This document shows positions 14,452 through 21,503 of a DNA stretch of 58,056 nucleotides, piece after piece. The notes under the pieces were generated by a model. The model saw only the letters and a list, made by a program, of their open reading frames with translations. It did not search any database and had not been told where the DNA came from. The first letter of the stretch is position 1, and each line of letters begins with the position of its first letter. The position numbers and the translations under genes are program-made. This stretch comes from a virus: positions 1 through 58,056 of IMG/VR virus record IMGVR_UViG_3300030906_000642; one strand, written 5' to 3'.

Positions 14452-15197
14452 GCGTCGGCAGCTTTCTGCTCGGCGTGATGCCGTCGGGCGGCGTCCGGAT
14501 GGCCATACGTTTCGGCGATCAGGCCGTTCTGGTCGACTTTGATCGGCGCACGGCCACGCGCGTCGGACGTGACCTGGACATGCTCGGCGAAATCATCCCT
14601 GACGGCGGCTTGCCGTCAGGGTGGTCCGAAGACGCCCCGGTTAACCGGATCGTCGATGGCTGTGTGGAGGCTTTCGGCCAGGTCCTTGAGCGCCGACCCG
14701 AGGCGCTTGGCGAAGTCGGGGTCAGCGTCCGGCTCACCGTCCTCGGGATCACGTCGGATGTCGAAATAGCCGGTCGCCCGGCGCTCCAGCCCCTCGAACA
14801 GTTCGGTCTCGAAGAAGCTGACCCGGATGTATGGGCTGGTGGCTGGGCTCCGCTCGATCGTTGGCGTGATCTTGCCCGCGATGAGCCGCTTGGCGACCCG
14901 AAGGCCCACGGGCACGACGGCGCGGGCGGCTCTGCGCCGGATGCTGAACTCGTCGCGGAAGATGGACGTGTCCAGGTCGGCGGCGATCTGGACGTCGGGC
15001 AGCCCCCGGCGGCGCCAATGAGTGGGAGAGAGTTTGAAGGCGGCGGTGACGAGGCGCGGGCCGCCCGCGCCGCCGACCTGGGTGCGGATGGGCTTAAGCG
15101 CCTCGATCCGCAAATCTCGGGCGGTGACAATCTCCATGGCTGCGCAGCTTCCATCAGCGGAGTCGACGAGTCCAGAGCCAAGGGAGCGCGCTCATGA
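14448..15197 (+). CDS. Uncertain open frame; N-terminus plausible, remainder antisense shadow
   Basis: The first 55-60 residues (MSVGSFLLGVMPSGGVRM, then AIRFGDQAVLVDFDRRTATR) look like a small real protein. Beyond about 14616 the frame is glycine/aspartate-rich and lies opposite a much better leftward gene. Its stop nevertheless forms an exact ATGA overlap with the DUF3850 gene. I list it because the coupling at both ends is hard to dismiss, but I do not trust the full length. No family is recognised. Confidence 0.3.
   Translation: MSVGSFLLGVMPSGGVRMAIRFGDQAVLVDFDRRTATRVGRDLDMLGEIIPDGGLPSGWSEDAPVNRIVDGCVEAFGQVLERRPEALGEVGVSVRLTVLGITSDVEIAGRPALQPLEQFGLEEADPDVWAGGWAPLDRWRDLARDEPLGDPKAHGHDGAGGSAPDAELVAEDGRVQVGGDLDVGQPPAAPMSGREFEGGGDEARAARAADLGADGLKRLDPQISGGDNLHGCAASISGVDESRAKGARS
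14597..14621. terminator. Hairpin at convergent gene ends
   Basis: A perfect 10-bp stem, CCCTGACGGC with GCCGTCAGGG, surrounds a five-base loop. It contains the stop codon of the leftward 14616-15137 gene. Its position at the meeting point of opposing frames suggests a bidirectional terminator. Neither side has a long T-run. Confidence 0.5.
14616..15137 (-). CDS. Hypothetical 173-residue protein, antisense to early operon
   Basis: The product begins MEIVTARDLRIEALKPIRTQ and reads as a globular alpha/beta protein, with strands such as YIRVSFFETELFEGL and a final helix (KRLGSALKDLAESLHTAI). Its amino-acid composition and third-position GC are much better than those of the overlapping rightward frame. 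No family is recognised. It is transcribed against the replication operon and ends in the hairpin at 14597-14621. Its promoter would lie in the 56-base gap before the DUF3850 gene. Confidence 0.6.
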   Translation of the reverse strand: MEIVTARDLRIEALKPIRTQVGGAGGPRLVTAAFKLSPTHWRRRGLPDVQIAADLDTSIFRDEFSIRRRAARAVVPVGLRVAKRLIAGKITPTIERSPATSPYIRVSFFETELFEGLERRATGYFDIRRDPEDGEPDADPDFAKRLGSALKDLAESLHTAIDDPVNRGVFGPP

Positions 15198-15718
15198 ACA
15201 CCCATCGCCTCAAATGCGTGCCGCCCTTCTTCGCGGCGATCCGGGACGGGTCCAAGCCCTTCGAGGTTCGGCGGAACGATCGCGACTACCAGGTCGGCGA
15301 TGTTCTGGTCCTGGCGGAATGGACCTTCCTGCCCGGGACGGAGAGCTTCGGCTTCACGGGTCAAGAAGAGGCGCGGCGGGTCAGCTATGTGCTGACCGAG
15401 TTTCCGGGGCTGGAGGCCGGGCATGTGGTGCTCGGCTTCGAGCTGGCCATCGCGACCTTCCCCACGCACGACCATCGCGCCTTCATCGCGGCGGTGGCGG
15501 CGGAAACGGCGCGCCGTCACGCGCACCGGACCCTCGACTCGGCGCGGGGCAAGGATCCCGAGGATCGGTTCGCGGCGATTTCCCGTGCGCTCGGCTTCGC
15601 CCTGGTGGCGGCGATGGTCGGGAACGTCAGTCGCATGCGCCAGCAACTGGTGACGGCGGCCGCCTCCATGGCCGACTGGCACGCCTTCGGCGGCGGCGTG
15701 CGGGAGCCTTTCTCATGA
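15194..15718 (+). CDS. DUF3850 (ASCH/PUA-like) protein with helical C-terminus
   Basis: The 174-residue product begins HRLKCVPPFFAAIRDGSKPF after MNT, then EVRRNDRDYQVGDVLVLAEW, which matches the DUF3850 domain, a PUA-like RNA-binding fold common in phages. The remainder (about 95-174) is helical and probably a separate domain. Together with the ASCH protein at 3921-4415 it gives the phage two PUA-like proteins. The start is preceded by GGGAGCG and its stop overlaps the next ATG. Substrate and function are unknown. Confidence 0.75.
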   Translation: MNTHRLKCVPPFFAAIRDGSKPFEVRRNDRDYQVGDVLVLAEWTFLPGTESFGFTGQEEARRVSYVLTEFPGLEAGHVVLGFELAIATFPTHDHRAFIAAVAAETARRHAHRTLDSARGKDPEDRFAAISRALGFALVAAMVGNVSRMRQQLVTAAASMADWHAFGGGVREPFS

Positions 15719-16062
15719 CCGTCGTCGCCTCGCCCGAGGACATCAAGATCTGGACCGGTTTCGTGGACGCCGCCGAGCGGTGCGCGAACCGGCATCTGGC
15801 CTGGCTGGTCGGCGAGACCGAGCCGGTGGCGGACAAGCTGTTCGGCGCCGAGAAGCGGGTGCGCCGGCGCACGATGCCCTGGGGACAGGCCGTGATCGGC
15901 TCGCCCCTCTATCGCCTGCACACCCTGGCCAGGGACTGGCGCGGCTACAGCTTCGAGCGCCGCCGCGAGACCGCCAAGGCCATGGCCGACCTGGTCGCCG
16001 ATGTGCGGCGCGCCTGGGTCCACCGCACAGACAGCCGCCTGCGCAAGGACATCTACGGATGA
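15715..16062 (+). CDS. Hypothetical 115-residue protein
   Basis: The product begins MTVVASPEDIKIWTGFVDAA and is helical and basic, with an arginine-rich centre (EKRVRRRTMPWGQ) and the segment SFERRRETAKAMADLVADVR. No family is recognised. ATGA overlaps join it to the DUF3850 gene and to the next gene. Confidence 0.6.
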   Translation: MTVVASPEDIKIWTGFVDAAERCANRHLAWLVGETEPVADKLFGAEKRVRRRTMPWGQAVIGSPLYRLHTLARDWRGYSFERRRETAKAMADLVADVRRAWVHRTDSRLRKDIYG

Positions 16063-16268
16063 GCCTCGCCGGTCGGAGCGGAAGCCTCGTGCACAGTGGC
16101 CTGCTTGGGGCGTCGAACCGCCGGGCGCGGGGCGACGCCGTCGATGTCTCGATCCTCCGCGTCGAGGTCGCGGCTCTGCGGGCCAAGGCGACGTCGTGGT
16201 CCAACGTCGCCCGGATCACCGGCAAGCCGGAGGCGTGGCTGAAGCGCACGTTCGGAGGCGTCGCATGA
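16059..16268 (+). CDS. Small HTH-like protein
   Basis: The 69-residue product ends in a helix-turn-helix-like sequence (ALRAKATSWSNVARITGKPE, then AWLKRTFGG) after a flexible basic N-terminus. It could be a small DNA-binding regulator. It is coupled to both neighbours by ATGA overlaps. Confidence 0.5.
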   Translation: MSLAGRSGSLVHSGLLGASNRRARGDAVDVSILRVEVAALRAKATSWSNVARITGKPEAWLKRTFGGVA

Positions 16269-16822
16269 GCCTCCCCGATCCACGACCCTGGGTTCCGATT
16301 TCTCGGCCCCTCGACCTGAAGCATCTCGGCAAGCTGTCTGAAGAGCTGAGCGAGTGCATGGAAGCCGCAATGGCCTTCCTGGGCTGCCGCAGCGTCGGCG
16401 ACGACGCGCGGAACGGCAAGACTTTCAAGGTCTGGCTGGAGGATGAAATCGCCGACGTGGTTGCGAACATCAGCTTGGTCGAGCGGCATTTCGGCATGGT
16501 GGTTTCCTCGCATTCGGAAACCTGGGGCCGACCTCTGGCTCACGACGGGATGCTTGTCGGCCTGACCCGCCGGCTGGCGAAGGCCGGTCAGGCGACCGCG
16601 CGCTCGATCATCCAGGGCCTGGATGGCCGCGAGCCAACGACCGGGCTGCTGAACTTCGATTGGTTGGAGCAGCGGCTGCGCCGCTTGCCCGCGCCGATTT
16701 ATGCGGTGACCGAGGCTTACGGGCTGGACCGCGGGCGGATCAAGGTCCGCGCAGCGGCGAAGATGGCCCAGCTGCGCGTCTGGCACGCGATGCTGGCGGA
16801 AACCGATGGGGGGGGGCGGTGA
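16265..16822 (+). CDS. MazG-like nucleotide pyrophosphohydrolase-related protein
   Basis: The 185-residue product has the MazG-type helical signature near its N-terminus: KLSEELSECMEAAMAF, then KVWLEDEIADVVANI at about residues 58-72. The acidic EExxE and ExxD pattern is what binds magnesium and nucleotide triphosphates in all-alpha NTP pyrophosphohydrolases. Phage MazG proteins are thought to tune nucleotide pools or (p)ppGpp. The C-terminal half is longer than a minimal MazG domain and has no recognised match. The last codons run through a nine-G tract (16808-16816) just before the GTGA overlap with the next gene. Confidence 0.65.
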   Translation: MSLPDPRPWVPISRPLDLKHLGKLSEELSECMEAAMAFLGCRSVGDDARNGKTFKVWLEDEIADVVANISLVERHFGMVVSSHSETWGRPLAHDGMLVGLTRRLAKAGQATARSIIQGLDGREPTTGLLNFDWLEQRLRRLPAPIYAVTEAYGLDRGRIKVRAAAKMAQLRVWHAMLAETDGGGR

Positions 16823-17052
16823 CGCTTTCAGCCGGCGGCAAGCCCATCAGCCAGATCGTCAACGAACTGGTGGAGATGGAATTCAAGGGCGACCTGATAG
16901 GCCTCGCCTGCGTGGCGGTCACCAAGGACGGTGACGCCCGCACACTGTTCGCCTTCGACGATGGCGGCAAGTTCGCCGTCTTCGCTGGAGTCGCGATGCT
17001 GCAGTCGTCGGTCATGGACGTTCTGCGCGGCAGCGAAGAGGTCGAGCCGTGA
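16819..17052 (+). CDS. Hypothetical 77-residue protein
   Basis: Translation from a GTG at 16819, overlapping the previous stop as GTGA, gives MTLSAGGKPISQIVNELVEM. A beta-strand-rich centre follows (IGLACVAVTKDGDARTLFAF). No family is recognised. The G-rich end of the upstream gene could act as its ribosome site. It is coupled to the helicase-methyltransferase gene by an overlap. Confidence 0.55.
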   Translation: MTLSAGGKPISQIVNELVEMEFKGDLIGLACVAVTKDGDARTLFAFDDGGKFAVFAGVAMLQSSVMDVLRGSEEVEP

Positions 17053-19607
17053 CCGCCTCGGACCCCTACACCCAGTTTCTGGAAGCCAAGGTCCGCATGG
17101 CGCCGTCGTCGGGGTTCGAGGTGCCGCTGTCGGAACTGCATCCGTCGCTGCTGGCCAAGGGGCATCAGGCGGCGTCGGTGCAGTGGGCGGCGCGGGGCGG
17201 CCGGCGGGCGATCTTCGCCGCCTTCGGCCTGGGCAAGACGCGCATGCAGATTGCGCTCCTCAACTGCATCAGGTCGCGGGTGGACGGGGCCTCGCTGCAG
17301 GTGATCCCGCTCGGCGTACGCGACGAGTTCATGCAGGAGGCGGAGGCCTTGGGCGTCTCGCTGAACTGGATCAGGTCCACCGACGAGGTGCGGGAGGACA
17401 TGATCAACCTAACCAATTACGAGCCGGTGCGGGACGGTGCGGTCGATCCGCGGCGTTTCAAATCGGCCTCGCTGGACGAGGCGTCGGTGCTGCGCTCGTT
17501 CGGGTCCAAGACCTATCAGACCTTCCTGCCGCTGTTCGCCGAGACGCCGTTTAGGTTCGTGGCCACGGCGACGCCGTCGCCCAACCGCTTCAAGGAGCTG
17601 ATCCACTACGCCGGCTATCTGGGCGTCATGGATACCGGGCAGGCGCTGACGCGGTTCTTTCAGCGCAACCCGAAGAAGGCCGGCGACCTGACCCTCTATC
17701 CGCACAAGGAGGAGGAGTTCTGGCTGTGGGTTTCATCCTGGGCGCTGTTCATCCAGCGGCCGTCCGACCTGGGCTTCTCGGACGAGGGCTATGACATGCC
17801 GCCGCTGGACGTGCGCTGGCACGAGGTTCCCGCCAGCGCGGCGGCGATGGACCATGTGGAGTCGGACGGACAGCGGTCGCTGATCCCGGAAATGGCGCAG
17901 GGGCTGGTCGAGGCGTCGGCGGAGAAGCGGGCGTCGATCCCGGCGCGGGTGGCCAAGGTGGTTGACCTGGTGGCGCGCGAACCCGGTTCGCACCGGATCA
18001 TCTGGCACGACCTGGAGGATGAGCGGAAGGCGCTGGAGGCGGCGTTTCCGGGCGCGGTGAGTGTCTATGGCACGCAAGAGCTTGAGGCGCGGGAAGAGGC
18101 GATCCGGGGCTTTTCACAAGGCTGGTTCGACACCCTGTCGACCAAGCCGGTGCTGTGCGGCTCCGGCTGCAATTTCCAGAAGCATTGCCACTGGGAAATC
18201 TTCGCCGGGGTGGGGTTCAAGTTCAACGACTTCATCCAGGCCATCTATCGGGTGCAGCGGTTTGGCCAAAAGCATCCCGTGCGGATCGACATCATCCATA
18301 CCGAGGCGGAGCGGGAGACGGTCCGCATCCTGAAGGACAAGTGGGCGCGGGACACCGAGCTGCGAGGGCGGATGAGCGCCATCATCCGCCAGTATGGGCT
18401 GAACCAGCTGGCCATGGCCGAGGTGCTGACCCGGTCCATGGGGGTGGAGCGGATGGAGGCCAGCGGCCCCTCTAGCAAAGAATGGGTCTGGAAGGTGGCG
18501 CTAAACGATTGCGTGCTCGAGGCTCAAGGGATGGACGAGGCGAGCATCGACCAGGTGGTCACCTCCATCCCGTTTTCGAACCACTATGAGTACACGCCGA
18601 AGTACGAGGATTTTGGGCACACCGAGAGCGACGATCACTTCTTCGCCCAGATGGATCACCTGACGCCGCAGTTGCTGCGGGTGCTGAAGCCCGGCCGGGT
18701 GGCCTGCATCCACGTCAAGGACAGGATCCTGTTCGGATCGGTGACCGGGCAGGGGGTGCCGACGGTGAACCCCTTCCACGCCAAATGCATCTTTCACTAC
18801 CTCGGCCACGGCTTTCAGTACCTGGGCATGCACGAGGTGCTGACCGACGTCGTGCGGGAGAACAATCAGACCTACCGCCTCGGCTATACCGAGATGTGCA
18901 AGGACGCGACCAAGATGGGCTGCGGCTCGTCGGAGTTCGTGTTGCTGATGCGGAAGCCGCAGTCGGATCGGAGCCGCGGCTATGCCGACATGCCGGTGGA
19001 GCGTCAGAAGGCCGACTACAGCCTGGCGCGCTGGCAGACCGACGCTCATGCGTTTTGGCGCTCCAGCGGCGATCGCCTGATCACGCCGGAGGAGGCGCAG
19101 GCGCTGGTGACCGGCGGCGAGGGCGGCATGGCCCGGCTGATGGCGCTCTGGTCCGAAGCGAGCCTTAGGACCGTCTACAGCTACGAGCACCACATCAAGA
19201 TCGGCGAGGCGCTGGAGCTGCTGGGCAAGCTGCCGGCGACCTTCATGGCGCTGGCGCCCACCAGCTGGTCGGACAGGGTCTGGCATGACGTCAACCGGCT
19301 GAAGACGCTGAATACGGCGCAGGCGTCGGCCGGGAAAGAGAAGCACATCTGCCCGCTGCAGTTCGACATCGTCGACCGGCTGATCCAGCGGTACTCGAAC
19401 CCGGGCGAGCTGGTGTTCGATCCGTTCTGCGGCCTGGGCACGGTGCCGCTGAGGGCCATGAAGCTGGGGCGGCGCGGCTGCGGCTCGGAGCTGAACGGCG
19501 ACTATTGGCGCGACAGCGCGAACTATCTGCGGGCGGCCGAAGACGAGGTCCAGGCGCCGACGCTGTTCGACCTGATAGCGGGCGAAGTGGAAGGGGCGGC
19601 GGCGTGA
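17049..19607 (+). CDS. SNF2-like helicase fused to DNA methyltransferase
   Basis: The 852-residue protein starts with a helicase/ATPase region: FGLGKT at 59-64 (Walker A variant), DEAS at 143-146, ATATPSPN at 172-179 and the motif VI-like QAIYRVQRFGQ at 397-407. The C-terminal third is an amino-methyltransferase with SIPF at 506-509 (in place of the usual DPPY or SPPY catalytic motif) and the AdoMet-binding DPFCGLGT at 791-798. It probably translocates on DNA and methylates adenine or N4-cytosine. Such fusions occur in alphaproteobacterial phages near replication genes. Palindrome copy 4 reads EPGS at residues 311-314. Specificity cannot be predicted. Confidence 0.88.
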   Translation: MTASDPYTQFLEAKVRMAPSSGFEVPLSELHPSLLAKGHQAASVQWAARGGRRAIFAAFGLGKTRMQIALLNCIRSRVDGASLQVIPLGVRDEFMQEAEALGVSLNWIRSTDEVREDMINLTNYEPVRDGAVDPRRFKSASLDEASVLRSFGSKTYQTFLPLFAETPFRFVATATPSPNRFKELIHYAGYLGVMDTGQALTRFFQRNPKKAGDLTLYPHKEEEFWLWVSSWALFIQRPSDLGFSDEGYDMPPLDVRWHEVPASAAAMDHVESDGQRSLIPEMAQGLVEASAEKRASIPARVAKVVDLVAREPGSHRIIWHDLEDERKALEAAFPGAVSVYGTQELEAREEAIRGFSQGWFDTLSTKPVLCGSGCNFQKHCHWEIFAGVGFKFNDFIQAIYRVQRFGQKHPVRIDIIHTEAERETVRILKDKWARDTELRGRMSAIIRQYGLNQLAMAEVLTRSMGVERMEASGPSSKEWVWKVALNDCVLEAQGMDEASIDQVVTSIPFSNHYEYTPKYEDFGHTESDDHFFAQMDHLTPQLLRVLKPGRVACIHVKDRILFGSVTGQGVPTVNPFHAKCIFHYLGHGFQYLGMHEVLTDVVRENNQTYRLGYTEMCKDATKMGCGSSEFVLLMRKPQSDRSRGYADMPVERQKADYSLARWQTDAHAFWRSSGDRLITPEEAQALVTGGEGGMARLMALWSEASLRTVYSYEHHIKIGEALELLGKLPATFMALAPTSWSDRVWHDVNRLKTLNTAQASAGKEKHICPLQFDIVDRLIQRYSNPGELVFDPFCGLGTVPLRAMKLGRRGCGSELNGDYWRDSANYLRAAEDEVQAPTLFDLIAGEVEGAAA
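17977..17991 (+). repeat. 15-bp palindrome copy 4
   Basis: Perfect GCGAACCCGGTTCGC inside the helicase-methyltransferase gene. Confidence 0.95.
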
Positions 19608-19915
19608 TGGATGGAAATCCAGGCGGACCGTGGGTTCCAGCAGCGGCGGCCGCGCCCTTTGAGAGTATGTGGCTGACGCCACTGGTGATGGGCCGAGGGC
19701 GCCGCCTCCACCGCTGGCGCGCAGACGGCGAAGCCTTGCGGTCGGACTGTGGCCGCGTCGGCCTCTTCATCTACCGGGACCCGCTTGGGCTCGTGGCGTT
19801 CTCGCCGAGCGGCTTCGATGTCCCTTGTGCGCACTGTCAGCGACACGCGCCAGACGAGCGGCCGCGCATGCTGCATGGCGCGCGTTTCGCCCTCACTGAG
19901 GCGCACAAATCATGA
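19607..19915 (+). CDS. Hypothetical 102-residue protein
   Basis: The product begins MDGNPGGPWVPAAAAAPFES and contains a CAHC pair near residue 75 followed by His residues, possibly a small metal site. The ATG directly follows the helicase-methyltransferase stop (GTGATG); a GTG three bases earlier is an alternative start. No family is recognised. Its stop overlaps the next ATG. Confidence 0.55.
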   Translation: MDGNPGGPWVPAAAAAPFESMWLTPLVMGRGRRLHRWRADGEALRSDCGRVGLFIYRDPLGLVAFSPSGFDVPCAHCQRHAPDERPRMLHGARFALTEAHKS

Positions 19916-20190
19916 GCGCCGCAGGCGATCCCATCGCGCGGGCCAGGGCGCTTGCCTTCGTCGAAGGCCTGACGCTGTCCGCGCCGGTCAAGCGGCTGCT
20001 GACGCCTGGGGACACGCATCGCGCGGATATCGTTGCGGTGCTGGCTGACGCCCTGGAGATCAGCCTTGCTGGCCGGCAGACGCTTGGCATTTCGCCCGAG
20101 GACTGCGAGGGCGCTGCGGCCAAGATCCTGGATAGGCTGCTGGCCTACACCGTCGCCTTGGCCTTCGACATTGAGGCGGGGCGAGCGTGA
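19912..20190 (+). CDS. Hypothetical 92-residue helical protein
   Basis: The product begins MSAAGDPIARARALAFVEGL and is predicted mostly helical and acidic, ending LLAYTVALAFDIEAGRA. No family is recognised. It overlaps both neighbours (ATGA upstream, GTGA downstream). Confidence 0.55.
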   Translation: MSAAGDPIARARALAFVEGLTLSAPVKRLLTPGDTHRADIVAVLADALEISLAGRQTLGISPEDCEGAAAKILDRLLAYTVALAFDIEAGRA

Positions 20191-20342
20191 CCGCTGTGCG
20201 TTCCATCCGGGGGGGGCTCGACCAGCTGCGGGCGTGGCTGGAGTTCCTTGCCCAATACGCCATCGACTGGCTCGACGACCTCGACGCCGGCGCGGAAGAC
20301 CGCGAGGACGATGAGGCCGAAGTCGTCTGCGAGGACGACTAG
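20187..20342 (+). CDS. Small acidic 51-residue protein
   Basis: Translation from a GTG overlapping the previous stop gives MTAVRSIRGGLDQLRAWLEF and then a very acidic tail rich in Asp and Glu. An eight-G tract lies at codons 8-10 (20209-20216). It ends immediately before the primase ATG, so it may be translated to couple primase expression. No family is recognised. Confidence 0.5.
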   Translation: MTAVRSIRGGLDQLRAWLEFLAQYAIDWLDDLDAGAEDREDDEAEVVCEDD

Positions 20343-21503
20343 ATGAGCGACCTGTTCGAGCGGGCCAAACGGGCGGTGAAGATCGAGGATATCGCCGCGC
20401 GCGTGACCAAGCTGCGGGGCGTCGGTAACGATCGCCGGGGCGCCTGCCCCCTGTGCGGCAAGGGCAAGGATTCTGGCGCCTTCAGCGTGCTGGTCGCCAA
20501 GCAGTCCTTCGCCTGCTTCGTCTGCGGCGAGCATGGCGACGTGATCGAGTTGTATCGTCTGCTGAAGCGGCTGACCCCCTATGAGGCGGCGCTGGAGCTG
20601 GCCGGCCCGGACGTCGGCGAGGTCAAGGCGCGGGTTGAGCCGCAGGCGCGTGCGATGGCCGGTCCGGACGCCAGCGTGGCGCGCAAGCTGGCGCGGGCGG
20701 CGGAGACATGGTCGCGGGCAAGGCCGTTCGCCGGGTCGCTCGCGCAGACCTATCTGCTGGCGCGGGGGATCGATCCCGAGGTGGTGGCGGCCGTGGACGG
20801 CCTGCGGTTCCATCCGGATGCGCAGCATTCGTGGCGCGAGGCGGACCGCCGCTGGATTGCGGCGCCGGCGATGGTGGCCCAGGCGATGACGCCGGGGGGT
20901 TGGACCGGCGGCGTGCACGCCACCTTCCTCGCGGCCGACGGCTTGGCCAAGGCGGCATTCGAAAAGCCCAAGCTGATGATCGGCCCGCAGATGATGGAGA
21001 CGCCGCTGGGCGTGGTTCGGGGCGGGGCGATGCTGATCGCCGGCGATGCGGACCTGGACCTGGTTGTGGCCGAGGGGATCGAGACGGCGCTGTCGCTGGC
21101 GTCCTGGCTGAAGGCCTGCGGGCGCTGGCCGCTGAAGGTCTGCGCGGCGCTGTCGCTGAACCGGCTGATGGGCGGGGTGCTGAGGGACAAGGAGGGCCGG
21201 ATCGACGTGTGGAAGCCCGCACCCGATCCGGAGCGCCCGGCCTTTACCTGGCCGGCCTACGGCGAGGGGCGGCGATGCTGGATCGGCATCGACCGCGACA
21301 TGAGTGCGTTGCCGGTCAAGGGCCGCAACGGGCGTGGCAAGCCGGTCGAGATCATCCTCGACGGTGAGGCGAGGGCGCTGCTGAGCGCCAAGATGGCCAA
21401 GGCGGCCTGGAAGTCCGCCGGCTGGGATCGAGTGACGCCGATGTTCCCCTTGGCCGGCGACGACTGGAACGATGCAATCCGTAGGTTGGGGCGAGCGGCG
21501 TAA
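20343..21503 (+). CDS. CHC2 zinc-finger/Toprim primase
   Basis: The 386-residue protein is a DnaG-type phage primase that makes RNA primers for phage replication. It has a CHC2-like zinc ribbon with Cys35, Cys38, Cys58 and Cys61, and a Toprim domain with the catalytic Glu in VVAEGIET (241-248) and the metal-binding IDRD (316-319). The C-terminal GDDWNDAI segment is also typical of phage Toprim primases. GAGGA lies upstream of the ATG. The next gene encodes the helicase partner, and the origin-like iterons follow it. Confidence 0.9.
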   Translation: MSDLFERAKRAVKIEDIAARVTKLRGVGNDRRGACPLCGKGKDSGAFSVLVAKQSFACFVCGEHGDVIELYRLLKRLTPYEAALELAGPDVGEVKARVEPQARAMAGPDASVARKLARAAETWSRARPFAGSLAQTYLLARGIDPEVVAAVDGLRFHPDAQHSWREADRRWIAAPAMVAQAMTPGGWTGGVHATFLAADGLAKAAFEKPKLMIGPQMMETPLGVVRGGAMLIAGDADLDLVVAEGIETALSLASWLKACGRWPLKVCAALSLNRLMGGVLRDKEGRIDVWKPAPDPERPAFTWPAYGEGRRCWIGIDRDMSALPVKGRNGRGKPVEIILDGEARALLSAKMAKAAWKSAGWDRVTPMFPLAGDDWNDAIRRLGRAA

